Assembly (NCBI GenBank): GCA_944384265.1
Contig: CALWSR010000023.1
Coordinates: 1 to 52,004, forward strand
Length of the DNA: 52,004 nucleotides
Source of the DNA: an uncultured Clostridia bacterium
Lineage (GTDB): Bacteria; Bacillota; Clostridia; Lachnospirales; Anaerotignaceae
Direction of reading: 5' to 3'
Positions 38,352 through 48,551 of this stretch are shown here, one piece after another; within the stretch, counting starts at the first letter, position 1, and each line of letters begins with the position of its first letter. A program made the position numbers and the translations under genes. The notes beneath the pieces are model-generated. The model worked only from the letters and a program-made list of their open reading frames with translations, was not told the origin of the DNA and searched no databases.

Positions 38352-38381
38352 ATTCTATCACAGCTTATTTGCAAAAAGCAA
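38352..38381 (-). promoter_or_regulatory. possible purK promoter
   Basis: TTGCTT (38376-38381), 18 bases, TAGAAT (38352-38357) with an extended TG. Tentative. Confidence 0.5.
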
Positions 38382-38448
38382 CTTTTATTGTATTGTATTT
38401 TTATTTTATGCAGAGGCTTTTTCCATTTTTTACAATATTTTCAATTTC

Positions 38449-38498
38449 AAAAAAACAGCTTATTTTAAGGCCTTTTCCTTAAAACAAGCTGTTTTTTT
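38449..38498 (-). terminator. terminator of the heat-shock operon
   Basis: A long inverted repeat: AAAAACAGCTTATTTTAAGG pairs with CCTTAAAACAAGCTGTTTTT with one bulge. A and T runs on both sides make it bidirectional. Confidence 0.93.
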
Positions 38499-38503
38499 AT
38501 ACA

Positions 38504-39637
38504 TTATCTTCTGCTGAAAAATCCCTTTTTTTTATGCTCCTCTTTTGGTATTTCTCCTTCGCCGTAAAAATCTCTCAGCAATTCCTTTTGTCTTTCTGTC
38601 AATGAAGTAGGAATCTGTACTTTCAATGTAACAATCAAATCGCCCTTTGCTTTTTCATTTCTCAGCTTTGGCACGCCGGCACCTTTTAATGTGATGACAG
38701 TATCCGGCTGTGTACCTGCTTTTACATTATATTTTTGTTCGCCATATACTGTTTTTACTGTAATCTCATCCCCCAATGCCGCCTGTATAAATGAAATAGG
38801 CACATCACAATATAGATTCAGACCCTTTCTTTTGAACACTCTGTCTGCCTCTACATAAATGGTAATGAGTAAATCTCCATAGCCTCCGCCTTTTTCACCA
38901 ATATCTCCTTTGCCGTCCAAACGCAGTGTCTGACCGCTGTCAATACCAGCCGGTATTTTAATTTCAAAATTCTTTGTTTTGCGCACCTTTCCTGCACCCT
39001 TACAGGTGTTGCAGGGTTCTTTGATTTGTTTTCCGCTTCCGCCGCAGGCAGAACAGGTCCGTACAGATGTCATGGCCCCAAAGAGAGATTGCTGTGTCAC
39101 TCTTTCCTGGCCTGTACCATTACATCTTTTACAGGTTTCTGCATGGGTTCCCGGCTTTGCACCTGTGCCATGGCAGGTATCGCACTCATCTGTCACAGGC
39201 ACAGAAATGGTTTTGCTGCCGCCAAAAATGGCTTCTTCAAATGATATCTGTATATTGACATGGATATCATTTCCTCTTCTTGGACCGTTTCTTCTGCCCC
39301 CTGAGCCAAAGCCGCCTCCAAAGCCTCCTGTAAACATACTGAAAATATCTCCAATATCCCCCATGTCAAAACTGCTGTAAAAGCCGCCTCCGCCCATGCC
39401 GCTGCTTGGGTCAAATGCCCCATGGCCAAATTGGTCATACTGTGCTTTTTTCTGAGGGTCACTTAATATTTCATAGGCCTCGCCCAATTCTTTAAATTTT
39501 GCTTCTGCTTCTTTGTTGCCTGGATTTGCGTCTGGATGGTATTTTTTTGCCAGCTTGCGATAAGCCTTTTTGATTTCATCATCGCTTGCGTTTTTGCTGA
39601 CACCCAACACCTCATAACAATCACGTTTTTCAGCCAA
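38504..39637 (-). CDS. dnaJ: chaperone DnaJ
   Basis: Hsp40 co-chaperone of DnaK, 377 aa. I start it at a TTG eight bases after AGGTGG, giving (M)[14 protein letters not shown], the common Firmicutes N-terminus; GTG codons four and five triplets upstream overlap or crowd the ribosome site. J domain with HPD near residue 35, a Gly/Phe-rich segment (~75-120), four zinc-finger repeats ([32 protein letters not shown]) and the C-terminal substrate domain. Last gene of the operon. Confidence 0.95.
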   Translation of the reverse strand: MAEKRDCYEVLGVSKNASDDEIKKAYRKLAKKYHPDANPGNKEAEAKFKELGEAYEILSDPQKKAQYDQFGHGAFDPSSGMGGGGFYSSFDMGDIGDIFSMFTGGFGGGFGSGGRRNGPRRGNDIHVNIQISFEEAIFGGSKTISVPVTDECDTCHGTGAKPGTHAETCKRCNGTGQERVTQQSLFGAMTSVRTCSACGGSGKQIKEPCNTCKGAGKVRKTKNFEIKIPAGIDSGQTLRLDGKGDIGEKGGGYGDLLITIYVEADRVFKRKGLNLYCDVPISFIQAALGDEITVKTVYGEQKYNVKAGTQPDTVITLKGAGVPKLRNEKAKGDLIVTLKVQIPTSLTERQKELLRDFYGEGEIPKEEHKKKGFFSRR

Positions 39638-39673
39638 CTTGCTCACCACCTAAAACCTTTCTTTCTACAAGTC

Positions 39674-39766
39674 AAGACCTTGGGAAAATTTCCAAACAAT
39701 ATCAGTACCTCTTTCAGAATGCTCTCAAAAGCTTTGTACCTGTTTGGGATAACGACCCAAGGCCTT
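39674..39766 (-). other. rod-like RNA hairpin between dnaK and dnaJ
   Basis: On the minus strand AAGGCCTTGGG pairs with CCCAAGGTCTT (11 bp, one G.U). Inside it CCAAACA pairs with TGTTTGG and GTAC with GTAC, with a short CTTT/AAAG helix in the middle. The result is a ~93-nt rod in the 181-base gap between the genes. No T run follows, so it is not a simple terminator. A role in mRNA processing or stability is inferred. Confidence 0.75.
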
Positions 39767-39818
39767 TTTCATTCACCTTCTATATGATTGTCTGTATTTT
39801 TTTACAGACAGTTCTATA

Positions 39819-41678
<1,860 letters not shown>

Positions 41679-41740
41679 TCATTGCATTTTTTATAAAAAA
41701 TATGATTTATACAAAACTGCTTTTTGCAGTGTCTTTTTTT

Positions 41741-42322
41741 TTAATTTGCCACCTTCACCATACTGTGGCGAATCACTTTTTCTTTATATTTATATCCCTT
41801 GAGCATTTCTGCCATGACTGTGTTTTCTCCATATTCCTCATTTTCCTCATGGGCCACTGCTGCGTGAATATTGGGGTCAAACACCTCTCCCACTGCTTTG
41901 ATTTCCTCCACACCCAATGAAGTGAGTATTTCCTGAAACTGCTTGAGTGTCATTTGCACACCCTTATAAAAGCTGTCCTCTTCATTGCCCTGTGTATGTG
42001 CTGCCACAGCTCTTTCCAAATTATCAACCACAGGCAGAAGCTTTTCTATGGTGCTTCTTACGCCGTCATCATACATACCGGCTTTTTCTTTTACAGTTCT
42101 TTTTCTGAAATTGTCAAACTCAGCCAGACACCTTTGATATTTGTCTAAATAGTCTGCACATTGCTGCTGCAGTTGTTCTATTTTTTCGTCCACCACTTCT
42201 GCTTCCACAGCCTCTGCTGCTTGTTCAGCTGTTTCCTGCTGTGTCTGCTCTGTTGTTTCTTCTGTGGCTTCCATGGTTTCATTTTGTTCTGTTTCCTGTT
42301 GTTGCTTTTGTTTTTCTTCCAA
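41741..42322 (-). CDS. grpE: nucleotide exchange factor GrpE
   Basis: Exchange factor for DnaK, 193 aa. Two TTG codons compete; the second (giving EEKQKQQQETEQ) is seven bases from GAGGG and is preferred, the first (42328) is too close. A Q/E-rich, probably disordered N-terminus (~1-55) and a coiled coil (YLDKYQRCLAEFDNFRKRT) precede the beta-wing domain with GVEEIKAVGEVFDPNIHAAV, the GrpE signature. Begins 25 bases after hrcA. Confidence 0.93.
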   Translation of the reverse strand: MEEKQKQQQETEQNETMEATEETTEQTQQETAEQAAEAVEAEVVDEKIEQLQQQCADYLDKYQRCLAEFDNFRKRTVKEKAGMYDDGVRSTIEKLLPVVDNLERAVAAHTQGNEEDSFYKGVQMTLKQFQEILTSLGVEEIKAVGEVFDPNIHAAVAHEENEEYGENTVMAEMLKGYKYKEKVIRHSMVKVAN

Positions 42323-42347
42323 TGACAAACCCTCTTTTCTTTCTGCC

Positions 42348-43394
42348 CTAAGAATCCTTTTTTTCCTCTTTTAATGCTTTTAACACATTTTCTATATTTT
42401 TGACCATGCCGTTTAGTACAGATACCACTTGGGAATAATCCATTCTGGTAGGTCCCAATATGCCAATGGTACCCCTTGTGCCGTCACCCATTTTGTATGT
42501 GGTGGTAATCACACTGCAGTCCTTCATGCTTTGGAGATTATTTTCACTTCCTATCATAATCTGCATGGCATCGTCTTTGTTTTCTTTTAGCAGTGTCACA
42601 AGCACTTCCTTTTGCTCCAATGTCTGAAACAATGATTTTGCCCTTTGTATATCGCTAAATTCAGGAAATGCCAGTATGTTTTTGGCACCGCTTAAATGCA
42701 CCTGTATGTTTTCTGCCCCTCTTGCCGTTTGCTCCACAGCAGAAAGCAGTGCAGGAAGTATATAGCTGTATTCCTGCAATTTTCCTTTCAGTACGCCCAC
42801 AATGCGCTGGTCAATGTCATTTATGGTGCAGCCCTTTAGTATGGCGTTGATTTCCCTGCCCAGCTCAAAAAGCTTTTCTTCCTCCGGCACCACAGAAACC
42901 TTTAAAATATGGTTTTTGACATAGTTGCCTTCTGTTGCAGTCACAAGCAGTATGGACTCGCTGTCCAAAGGCAGCAGTCTGATTTGTTTGAGCTTTGCTC
43001 CCTTTGAAACAGGCTCTGAAATCAATGTGGTATAATTTGTCAGCATAGAAATTGCCTTTGCCGTTTCTTCCATGAGATAATCAATTTGGCTGATGTTTCT
43101 TGCCACAACACTTTGTAAAAACTGCTGCTCTTCTTCTTTAAGCTCTCTTTTTTGCATCAGTCTGTCCACATAAAGCCGATAGCCCAAATCCGAAGGAATT
43201 CTGCCGGCAGAAGCATGGGGCTGTATAATAAAGCCCATTTCCTCCAAATCGCTCATTTCATTGCGGATGGTAGCAGAGCTGATGCCTAAATTATATTTTT
43301 TTGCAATGGTTCTGGACCCTACCGGCTCTGCTGTTGCAATATAGTCATTGATGATTGCCTGTAGGATTTGTATTTTTCTATCATTCAATGCCAT
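42348..43394 (-). CDS. hrcA: heat-inducible transcription repressor HrcA
   Basis: Repressor of class I heat-shock genes, binding CIRCE with help of GroEL. 348 aa from MALNDRKIQILQAI with GGAAGGAG before the ATG; the frame is open 12 codons further, up to the operator. N-terminal winged helix (EPVGSRTIAKKYNLGISSATIRNEM), a central GAF-like domain and the C-terminal GTIGILGPTRMDYS block. First gene, hence autoregulated. The stop is TAG. Confidence 0.96.
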   Translation of the reverse strand: MALNDRKIQILQAIINDYIATAEPVGSRTIAKKYNLGISSATIRNEMSDLEEMGFIIQPHASAGRIPSDLGYRLYVDRLMQKRELKEEEQQFLQSVVARNISQIDYLMEETAKAISMLTNYTTLISEPVSKGAKLKQIRLLPLDSESILLVTATEGNYVKNHILKVSVVPEEEKLFELGREINAILKGCTINDIDQRIVGVLKGKLQEYSYILPALLSAVEQTARGAENIQVHLSGAKNILAFPEFSDIQRAKSLFQTLEQKEVLVTLLKENKDDAMQIMIGSENNLQSMKDCSVITTTYKMGDGTRGTIGILGPTRMDYSQVVSVLNGMVKNIENVLKALKEEKKDS

Positions 43395-43419
43395 ATTGTC
43401 AACTCCTTCCTTTATTTTG

Positions 43420-43446
43420 TTAGCACTCACTTTTATCGAGTGCTAA
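43420..43446. promoter_or_regulatory. CIRCE operator
   Basis: TTAGCACTC, 9 bases, GAGTGCTAA: a perfect CIRCE element, immediately downstream of the -10 box and 25 bases before hrcA. Confidence 0.99.
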
Positions 43447-43457
43447 TTCATACTCTT

Positions 43458-43486
43458 AAAATAACACCTGACTGAAAATCTGTCAA
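43458..43486 (-). promoter_or_regulatory. heat-shock operon promoter
   Basis: TTGACA (43481-43486), 17 bases, TATTTT (43458-43463), a vegetative sigma promoter repressed by HrcA at CIRCE. Confidence 0.9.
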
Positions 43487-43620
43487 GTGTTTTTTTCACT
43501 TTTCTATTTTTTCTTTCATTTATAGAAACGTAAAAGCAGTAAAAAAGTCTTTTCTTTTTTTTCAAAATCACATAAAATTTTAAAAAAACAATGCCATCGT
43601 TTCATAGAAAGGAGTATATC

Positions 43621-44748
43621 ATGTCCAGTATTTATATTCATATTCCCTTTTGCATTCAAAAATGTCTTTATTGTGATTTTCCTTCCTTTGCCGCAAAGGA
43701 AGCTCTTTATATAGATTATACACAAGCTCTCATAACAGAAATACAAAAAAAATCTCTGCTTTGCCAAAGCCAAACCATAGATACCATATTTTTTGGCGGA
43801 GGCACACCTACAGTACTGCCTGCTTTTCTTTTGGAAAATATCATAAACACTGTTTTTCAGTATTACACCGTTTCCAAATCTGCCGAAATCACCATAGAAG
43901 CAAATCCCGGCACACTTTCTGATTCTCTTTTATCTTCCCTGCATACCATGGGCTTCAACCGCATCAGCATAGGCCTTCAGGCATGGCAGGACAGTCTTTT
44001 AAAAGAGATTGGCAGAATACACAATCGTTATGCTTTTTTACAAAGCTTTTTTGCAGCCAGAAAAGCAGGCTTTGAAAACATCAGCATTGATGTGATGTTT
44101 GCACTGCCCGGCCAAAGCTTTTCACAGTGGCAGGAAACCCTTTACAGCATCATGGCACTGCAGCCGGAGCATATTTCTGCTTACAGCCTCATATTAGAGG
44201 AGGGAACGCCCCTTTTTGATATGTGGCAGAAAAATCAGCTTTCTTTGCCCGATGAAGCGCTGGATAGAGCCATGTACCACTTTGCACAGCAAATTTTATC
44301 AAAAAATCAATATCAGCAATATGAAATATCCAATTTTGCCAAAAAGGGCTTTGAAAGCCGTCATAATCAAGTCTATTGGAAAACCCTGCCCTATCTGGGC
44401 TTTGGATTAGGCGCCCACTCCTTTTGGGAAAACAAACGGTTTCATAACACCTATGATATAAAAAAATATATACAATGCAAGGGAAATCCCTCTCTGCTCA
44501 CAGAAGAAACAGAGCTTCTTACTTCTGCACAGCTGCAAAGCGAATTTTTGTTTATGGGGCTTCGTATGACAAAGGGCATTTCTGCCGCAGAATTTGAAAA
44601 ACGCTTTGGTATCCCCCTTCATTGCGTTTACAAAAAACAGCTCTCTTTTTTGATAGAGCAAAATCTGCTGCAAAAACAAAATGATTGTTATTTTCTCACT
44701 CCTCGTGGCATGGATGTGAGCAATACTGTATTTTGTCAGTTTTTATAG
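43621..44748 (+). CDS. hemW: radical SAM protein HemW (coproporphyrinogen-oxidase-like, heme chaperone)
   Basis: Radical SAM protein of 375 aa that in characterised relatives binds and delivers heme rather than oxidising coproporphyrinogen. MSSIYIHIPFCIQKCLYCDF at the start carries the cluster cysteines C11, C15 and C18; FFGGGTPT and the IEANPGT strand follow. AAAGGAG lies before the chosen ATG; ten upstream codons are rejected. hemW next to hrcA is a frequent Firmicutes order, but here it is divergent from hrcA. Confidence 0.93.
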   Translation: MSSIYIHIPFCIQKCLYCDFPSFAAKEALYIDYTQALITEIQKKSLLCQSQTIDTIFFGGGTPTVLPAFLLENIINTVFQYYTVSKSAEITIEANPGTLSDSLLSSLHTMGFNRISIGLQAWQDSLLKEIGRIHNRYAFLQSFFAARKAGFENISIDVMFALPGQSFSQWQETLYSIMALQPEHISAYSLILEEGTPLFDMWQKNQLSLPDEALDRAMYHFAQQILSKNQYQQYEISNFAKKGFESRHNQVYWKTLPYLGFGLGAHSFWENKRFHNTYDIKKYIQCKGNPSLLTEETELLTSAQLQSEFLFMGLRMTKGISAAEFEKRFGIPLHCVYKKQLSFLIEQNLLQKQNDCYFLTPRGMDVSNTVFCQFL

Positions 44749-44789
44749 CACATTTTATTTCCAAAATAATGCTATATTCTTCTTTTTTA

Positions 44790-44818
44790 TTGAACATTCG
44801 ACAATTTCAGGCTATAAT
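44790..44818 (+). promoter_or_regulatory. promoter of the LTA-synthase-like gene
   Basis: TTGAAC (44790-44795), 17 bases, TATAAT (44813-44818), 33 bases before the ATG. Confidence 0.85.
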
Positions 44819-44851
44819 ATCATTTGAATTGATAAAAAAGGAGTTCTGTTT

Positions 44852-46768
44852 ATGCCATCTTCTGCCAATGCTTCACAGGCACTGCCTATTTCTGAAGCAA
44901 ATGTATCAAAAACAAATTCATCCACATTGCAGACTACACTGACTGTCATTCGCTGGATTTGTTTTTTGCTTTATCCTTATTTGTTGACTGTTTTGGTCAA
45001 CTGCACAGCCTCTTATGACAGCTCTGTCCTTTCCTTTTTATTAGAAAACCGACCGGGAGCATTTTATTTTGGGCTTTTTGTCACATATGCCCTTTTTATA
45101 GCTCTTTGTTTGATTTGTCTGCGCCCTTGGCTGGCAGGCAGTGTGCTGGGGCTTTGCTGCACTGCATTGGCATTTGCAGATTATTTCAAATTTTCATTTT
45201 TGCAGGAGCATCTTTTCCCTTGGGATTTACTGCTTGCCAAAAGCATGGGAGAATTTAAGCCCTTTTTGGCAGAAGTCCATATCACCCCCATGATGATATT
45301 GTTGTTTTTTTCTCCTCTTATTTACAGCATACTGCTTTTGCCCAGAAAACCCAAATGGAAATATGCCTTTTTTATTCCTGTTATCACAGGAGCTGTTCTT
45401 TTTGCAGGCATTGCAGCATTTTTGACCAGCAATACCATTCGTATGCATTATACAGATTGGTTTTCCATTTCTGTCAACGATACCTCCTCACAGGAAAGCA
45501 ACTACCACAAAAATGGTTTTTTGACAGCATTTGCGCTTAATATAGGCTATCTCTCCATAGATACACCTGCTCATTATCATCAAAATACCATAGCCCAGCT
45601 GGCAAAGCAATATGCCCCTTCTGCTACATGGGAGGGCTGGAAAAGGCCGGATGTCATTGTGGTGCTTTCCGAATCCTTTTGGGATATTACAACACTGCCG
45701 GACACTTCATTTTCTCAGGACCCTTTGATGCATTATAGAGAAATTGCCAAGGACCACCCCAGCGGTACCATGATTTCAAGCACATTTGGAGGCGGCACCG
45801 CCCGTCCCGAGTTTGAGGTTCTGACAGGCATGACAACGGCACAAATGCCTGCCGGTGCTTTTCCCTATCAGCAATATATGCAAAAAGATACCTTCTCATT
45901 TGCCCGTTATTTTAAAAACATGGGCTATGATACCATAGGACTGCATACCTATGACAATACATTTTATGAACGGGATAAAGCATATCCTCTTATGGGTTTT
46001 GATGAATTTAGAGGACAAAACCAGTTAAAAACAGAGCTTTGGTGGAACAGCGGGCCTTATCTGACAGATGAAACGCTTATAGATGAAATACAGTATGAAT
46101 TGGAGCAGCCCCATGACAATGGCTTATTTCTTTTTGCCATTACCATGGAAAACCATAGCTTGTTTCAAAATAAATTTTCTCCCCAAGAGCTGACCATCTC
46201 TGTGGAAAATCCACATTGCTCTGCCTCTGAAATCAATGCCATGGAAAATTTTGTAAAAGGAGTCAGTGATTCTGACAAAGCTTTAAAGCAGCTTTATGAT
46301 TATGTCATGTCCCGGGAAAAGGAAACGGTTGTGCTTTGGTTTGGCGACCATCTTCCCACATTGGGCAATGATTTTTCGCCTTATACTACCACACAAAAAA
46401 TTCACTCTCCTTCCTCGGCAGACTGGACACAGCAGGAAATCAAATATATGTTTTCCACTCCCTATGTTGCCTTTGCCAACTATGATACCAAAAAAGAATT
46501 TTTGGCAGAGAACAAGGAGGCTTCCTCCTATTTGCTCATGCCATTGGTTTTGGACTATATACAGGCGCCCCAAACGGTGCAAAGCAATCTTTTGTTGGAT
46601 TTGTATCACACTTGCCCTGTGATACAAAGCAAATATGATTTGTATCAGCCCAATACCAATCCCCAAAAAACAAAAAAATTGACAGATGCTCTTTGGCTCA
46701 TCACATATGACCAGCTTTTGGGAAAACAATTTTTAAATGACTATACTCAAAATACATATGGCTCTTAG
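44852..46768 (+). CDS. LTA-synthase-family membrane sulfatase/phosphoglycerol transferase
   Basis: 638-residue membrane enzyme. Four to five transmembrane segments (~30-215) are followed by an extracytoplasmic sulfatase-fold domain (~265-590). RPDVIVVLSESFWDITTLPD, the nucleophile region FGGGTARPEFEVLTG (Thr near residue 316), GLHTYDNTFYERDKAYPLMGF and WFGDHLPTLG (metal ligands D and H near 497) match the LtaS-like alkaline phosphatase superfamily. The TARPEFE form resembles LTA-synthase relatives that transfer glycerol phosphate to glycans or lipids; whether the product is a true lipoteichoic acid is open. Strong promoter, AAAGGAG ribosome site, own terminator. Confidence 0.9.
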   Translation: MPSSANASQALPISEANVSKTNSSTLQTTLTVIRWICFLLYPYLLTVLVNCTASYDSSVLSFLLENRPGAFYFGLFVTYALFIALCLICLRPWLAGSVLGLCCTALAFADYFKFSFLQEHLFPWDLLLAKSMGEFKPFLAEVHITPMMILLFFSPLIYSILLLPRKPKWKYAFFIPVITGAVLFAGIAAFLTSNTIRMHYTDWFSISVNDTSSQESNYHKNGFLTAFALNIGYLSIDTPAHYHQNTIAQLAKQYAPSATWEGWKRPDVIVVLSESFWDITTLPDTSFSQDPLMHYREIAKDHPSGTMISSTFGGGTARPEFEVLTGMTTAQMPAGAFPYQQYMQKDTFSFARYFKNMGYDTIGLHTYDNTFYERDKAYPLMGFDEFRGQNQLKTELWWNSGPYLTDETLIDEIQYELEQPHDNGLFLFAITMENHSLFQNKFSPQELTISVENPHCSASEINAMENFVKGVSDSDKALKQLYDYVMSREKETVVLWFGDHLPTLGNDFSPYTTTQKIHSPSSADWTQQEIKYMFSTPYVAFANYDTKKEFLAENKEASSYLLMPLVLDYIQAPQTVQSNLLLDLYHTCPVIQSKYDLYQPNTNPQKTKKLTDALWLITYDQLLGKQFLNDYTQNTYGS

Positions 46769-46790
46769 CATTTATTTGAAAGCAGCTTAT

Positions 46791-46840
46791 AAAATATTCT
46801 ATGATTTTAACAGAATGTTATTTGATAAGCTGCTTTTTTA
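46791..46840 (+). terminator. terminator of the LTA-synthase-like gene
   Basis: AGCAGCTTAT and ATAAGCTGCT pair, with a second short helix (ATTCT/AGAAT) inside, followed by TTTTTT. It begins 22 bases past the stop. Confidence 0.93.
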
Positions 46841-47585
46841 TGATTGTTCTAAAATATATTGTTGTCAAACTATATACTGCTTTTTTATGTCATTTTTTTT
46901 AATGGTTTCTATTTTTTCCCTTCCATTAAAAATTTGTGCTTACTATGCCCTTTTTTCATATTGTTTTATTGTTTTTATACTAACAAAGCAGACATCATCC
47001 TTTCTTCTGTCACATGATGTATCATGACACATTTGTTTTTTTGTACAGCCATTTTTTGTCAAAAAAATAGTATTTTTGAAATCATATTTGAAATCACTTC
47101 CTTGCTTTTATACAAAATGCTTTGTTTTATATCGTTTAAGAACCTATATTTTATTTATATATTACAATCAATTTTTGTTTTTTTATTTTATTTTACTAAA
47201 ATCATCACAGCAAATGAATTTATTTTTTGTTTTCATCATTGCACAAAAAATAAATCTGTTGTATGATACAAATAGCTGTTATAATAAAATATTAATATCC
47301 TATTTCAGACTGTATACAAAGTAATTTTTATACTAAAAAATCTAAAGAAATTTGCTAAACACAATTTTCTGTAAAAATACACTTTTCAAGAACAAAAACA
47401 GCAGCTTTTGACAATACAGCTGTTTTTGTTTCTGTCTGCCAAAGGTTTCCATAAAATGCGCCTTTGAGGAAAAGCTGTCTGCTTTGTTCATACTTTCAAT
47501 ACAATATTGATATTTGTTTTTTTCAAAATTTTAAAAATAAAAAGCTTCCTTTTCTCTATAAATACAAATAAATGTGGTGATAATT
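46841..47585. other. 745-base AT-rich gap before the RpiR gene
   Basis: Extremely AT-rich. Short frames exist but none has a ribosome site or protein-like pattern. It contains an isolated terminator-like hairpin at 47392-47429. The 3' end is the leader of the RpiR gene. Confidence 0.5.
47392..47429 (+). terminator. isolated terminator-like hairpin
   Basis: ACAAAAACAGC (47392-47402) and GCTGTTTTTGT (47419-47429) form an 11-bp stem with a 16-base loop. No gene ends nearby, so it may terminate an unseen small RNA or belong to deleted DNA. Confidence 0.6.
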
Positions 47586-48446
47586 ATGGAAACATCTTTG
47601 ATTGAAATGAAATTAAAAAAATTACTGCCTCATCTAAGCAAAAAAGAACAAATCATTGCTGAATATATATTAAAAGACCCTCATGCCATTGTTCATCATT
47701 CCATTAGCGAGGTTGCAGACTCCATTGGCATGGCAGAATCTACCATATTTCGCTTTTGCAAAAAAATAGGCTATAACGGCTATCAGGATTTAAAAATCGC
47801 ATTGGCCACCGGTGCCATCAAACAAACAGATACAGTGCATTCGGATATGTCCGATGAGGATTCTTATTTTGAAATTGCCAAAAAAACATTTCAGGCTGCC
47901 ATAAAATCCATCAATGATACATTCAAATTTATAAAAGAAGAGGATATTGCAAAAGCCATTGCCATATTGGACCAATCAAAAACCGTTGCCTTTTTTGGCT
48001 ATGGTGCTTCAGGCATTGTGGCACTGGATGCCTATGAAAAATTTATCAGAACCTCTCTTTGCTGCATTCATTCCTTTGACAAGCACACACAGCTTATGCA
48101 AATCACTCATTTGGGCATACAAGACTGTGCCGTTATCATTTCCCATACAGGTATGTCAAAGGATACACTGGAAATCTGTCGGGCATTAAAAGAACAAAAT
48201 GTCAAAATCATTGCCATCACCGGCTACCCACTGTCACGATTGGCCAAAGATGCCGATGTCTGTTTGATTTCCGTTTCAGAGGAGGTTACCTATGAATCCC
48301 AGGCATTGGCTGCCCGCATATCTCAGCTAAGCCTAATTGATGCTCTTTTTATCAATTATTGTATGGAAAACAGTGACTCTTCCTATACTTCTTTGCAAAA
48401 TATACGAAAGGTGAGTGCCAAAACAAAATTTGAAAATCATACATAA
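47586..48446 (+). CDS. RpiR-family transcriptional regulator (HTH + SIS)
   Basis: 286-residue sugar-phosphate-responsive regulator. The N-terminal HTH-6 domain (~1-77) contains SEVADSIGMAESTIFRFCKKIGY split over residues ~36-58; the C-terminal SIS domain (~110-250) has FFGYGASGIVALDAYEKF and ISHTGMSKDTLEI, which bind phosphosugars. An ATG after GGTG is chosen; two GTG codons just before are alternatives. No sugar-catabolic genes are adjacent, so the regulon is not evident. Confidence 0.9.
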   Translation: METSLIEMKLKKLLPHLSKKEQIIAEYILKDPHAIVHHSISEVADSIGMAESTIFRFCKKIGYNGYQDLKIALATGAIKQTDTVHSDMSDEDSYFEIAKKTFQAAIKSINDTFKFIKEEDIAKAIAILDQSKTVAFFGYGASGIVALDAYEKFIRTSLCCIHSFDKHTQLMQITHLGIQDCAVIISHTGMSKDTLEICRALKEQNVKIIAITGYPLSRLAKDADVCLISVSEEVTYESQALAARISQLSLIDALFINYCMENSDSSYTSLQNIRKVSAKTKFENHT

Positions 48447-48487
48447 TGCCCACACATTACAGTTTTCTTTCAAATTTATGATGTCTA

Positions 48488-48516
48488 TTGAATGAAAATT
48501 TATTTCGCCATATAAT
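48488..48516 (+). promoter_or_regulatory. promoter of the SLH protein gene
   Basis: TTGAAT (48488-48493), 17 bases, TATAAT (48511-48516), 35 bases before the ATG. Confidence 0.85.
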
Positions 48517-48551
48517 AAATGCACAATCAATATTTATAGGGAGGTCATTTT

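Noticed and set aside
43394..43621. Replication origin or terminus at the strand switch
   Set aside because: The change of gene direction at 43.5 kb coincides only with the divergent hrcA/hemW promoters; no DnaA-box cluster or dnaA/dnaN genes are present.
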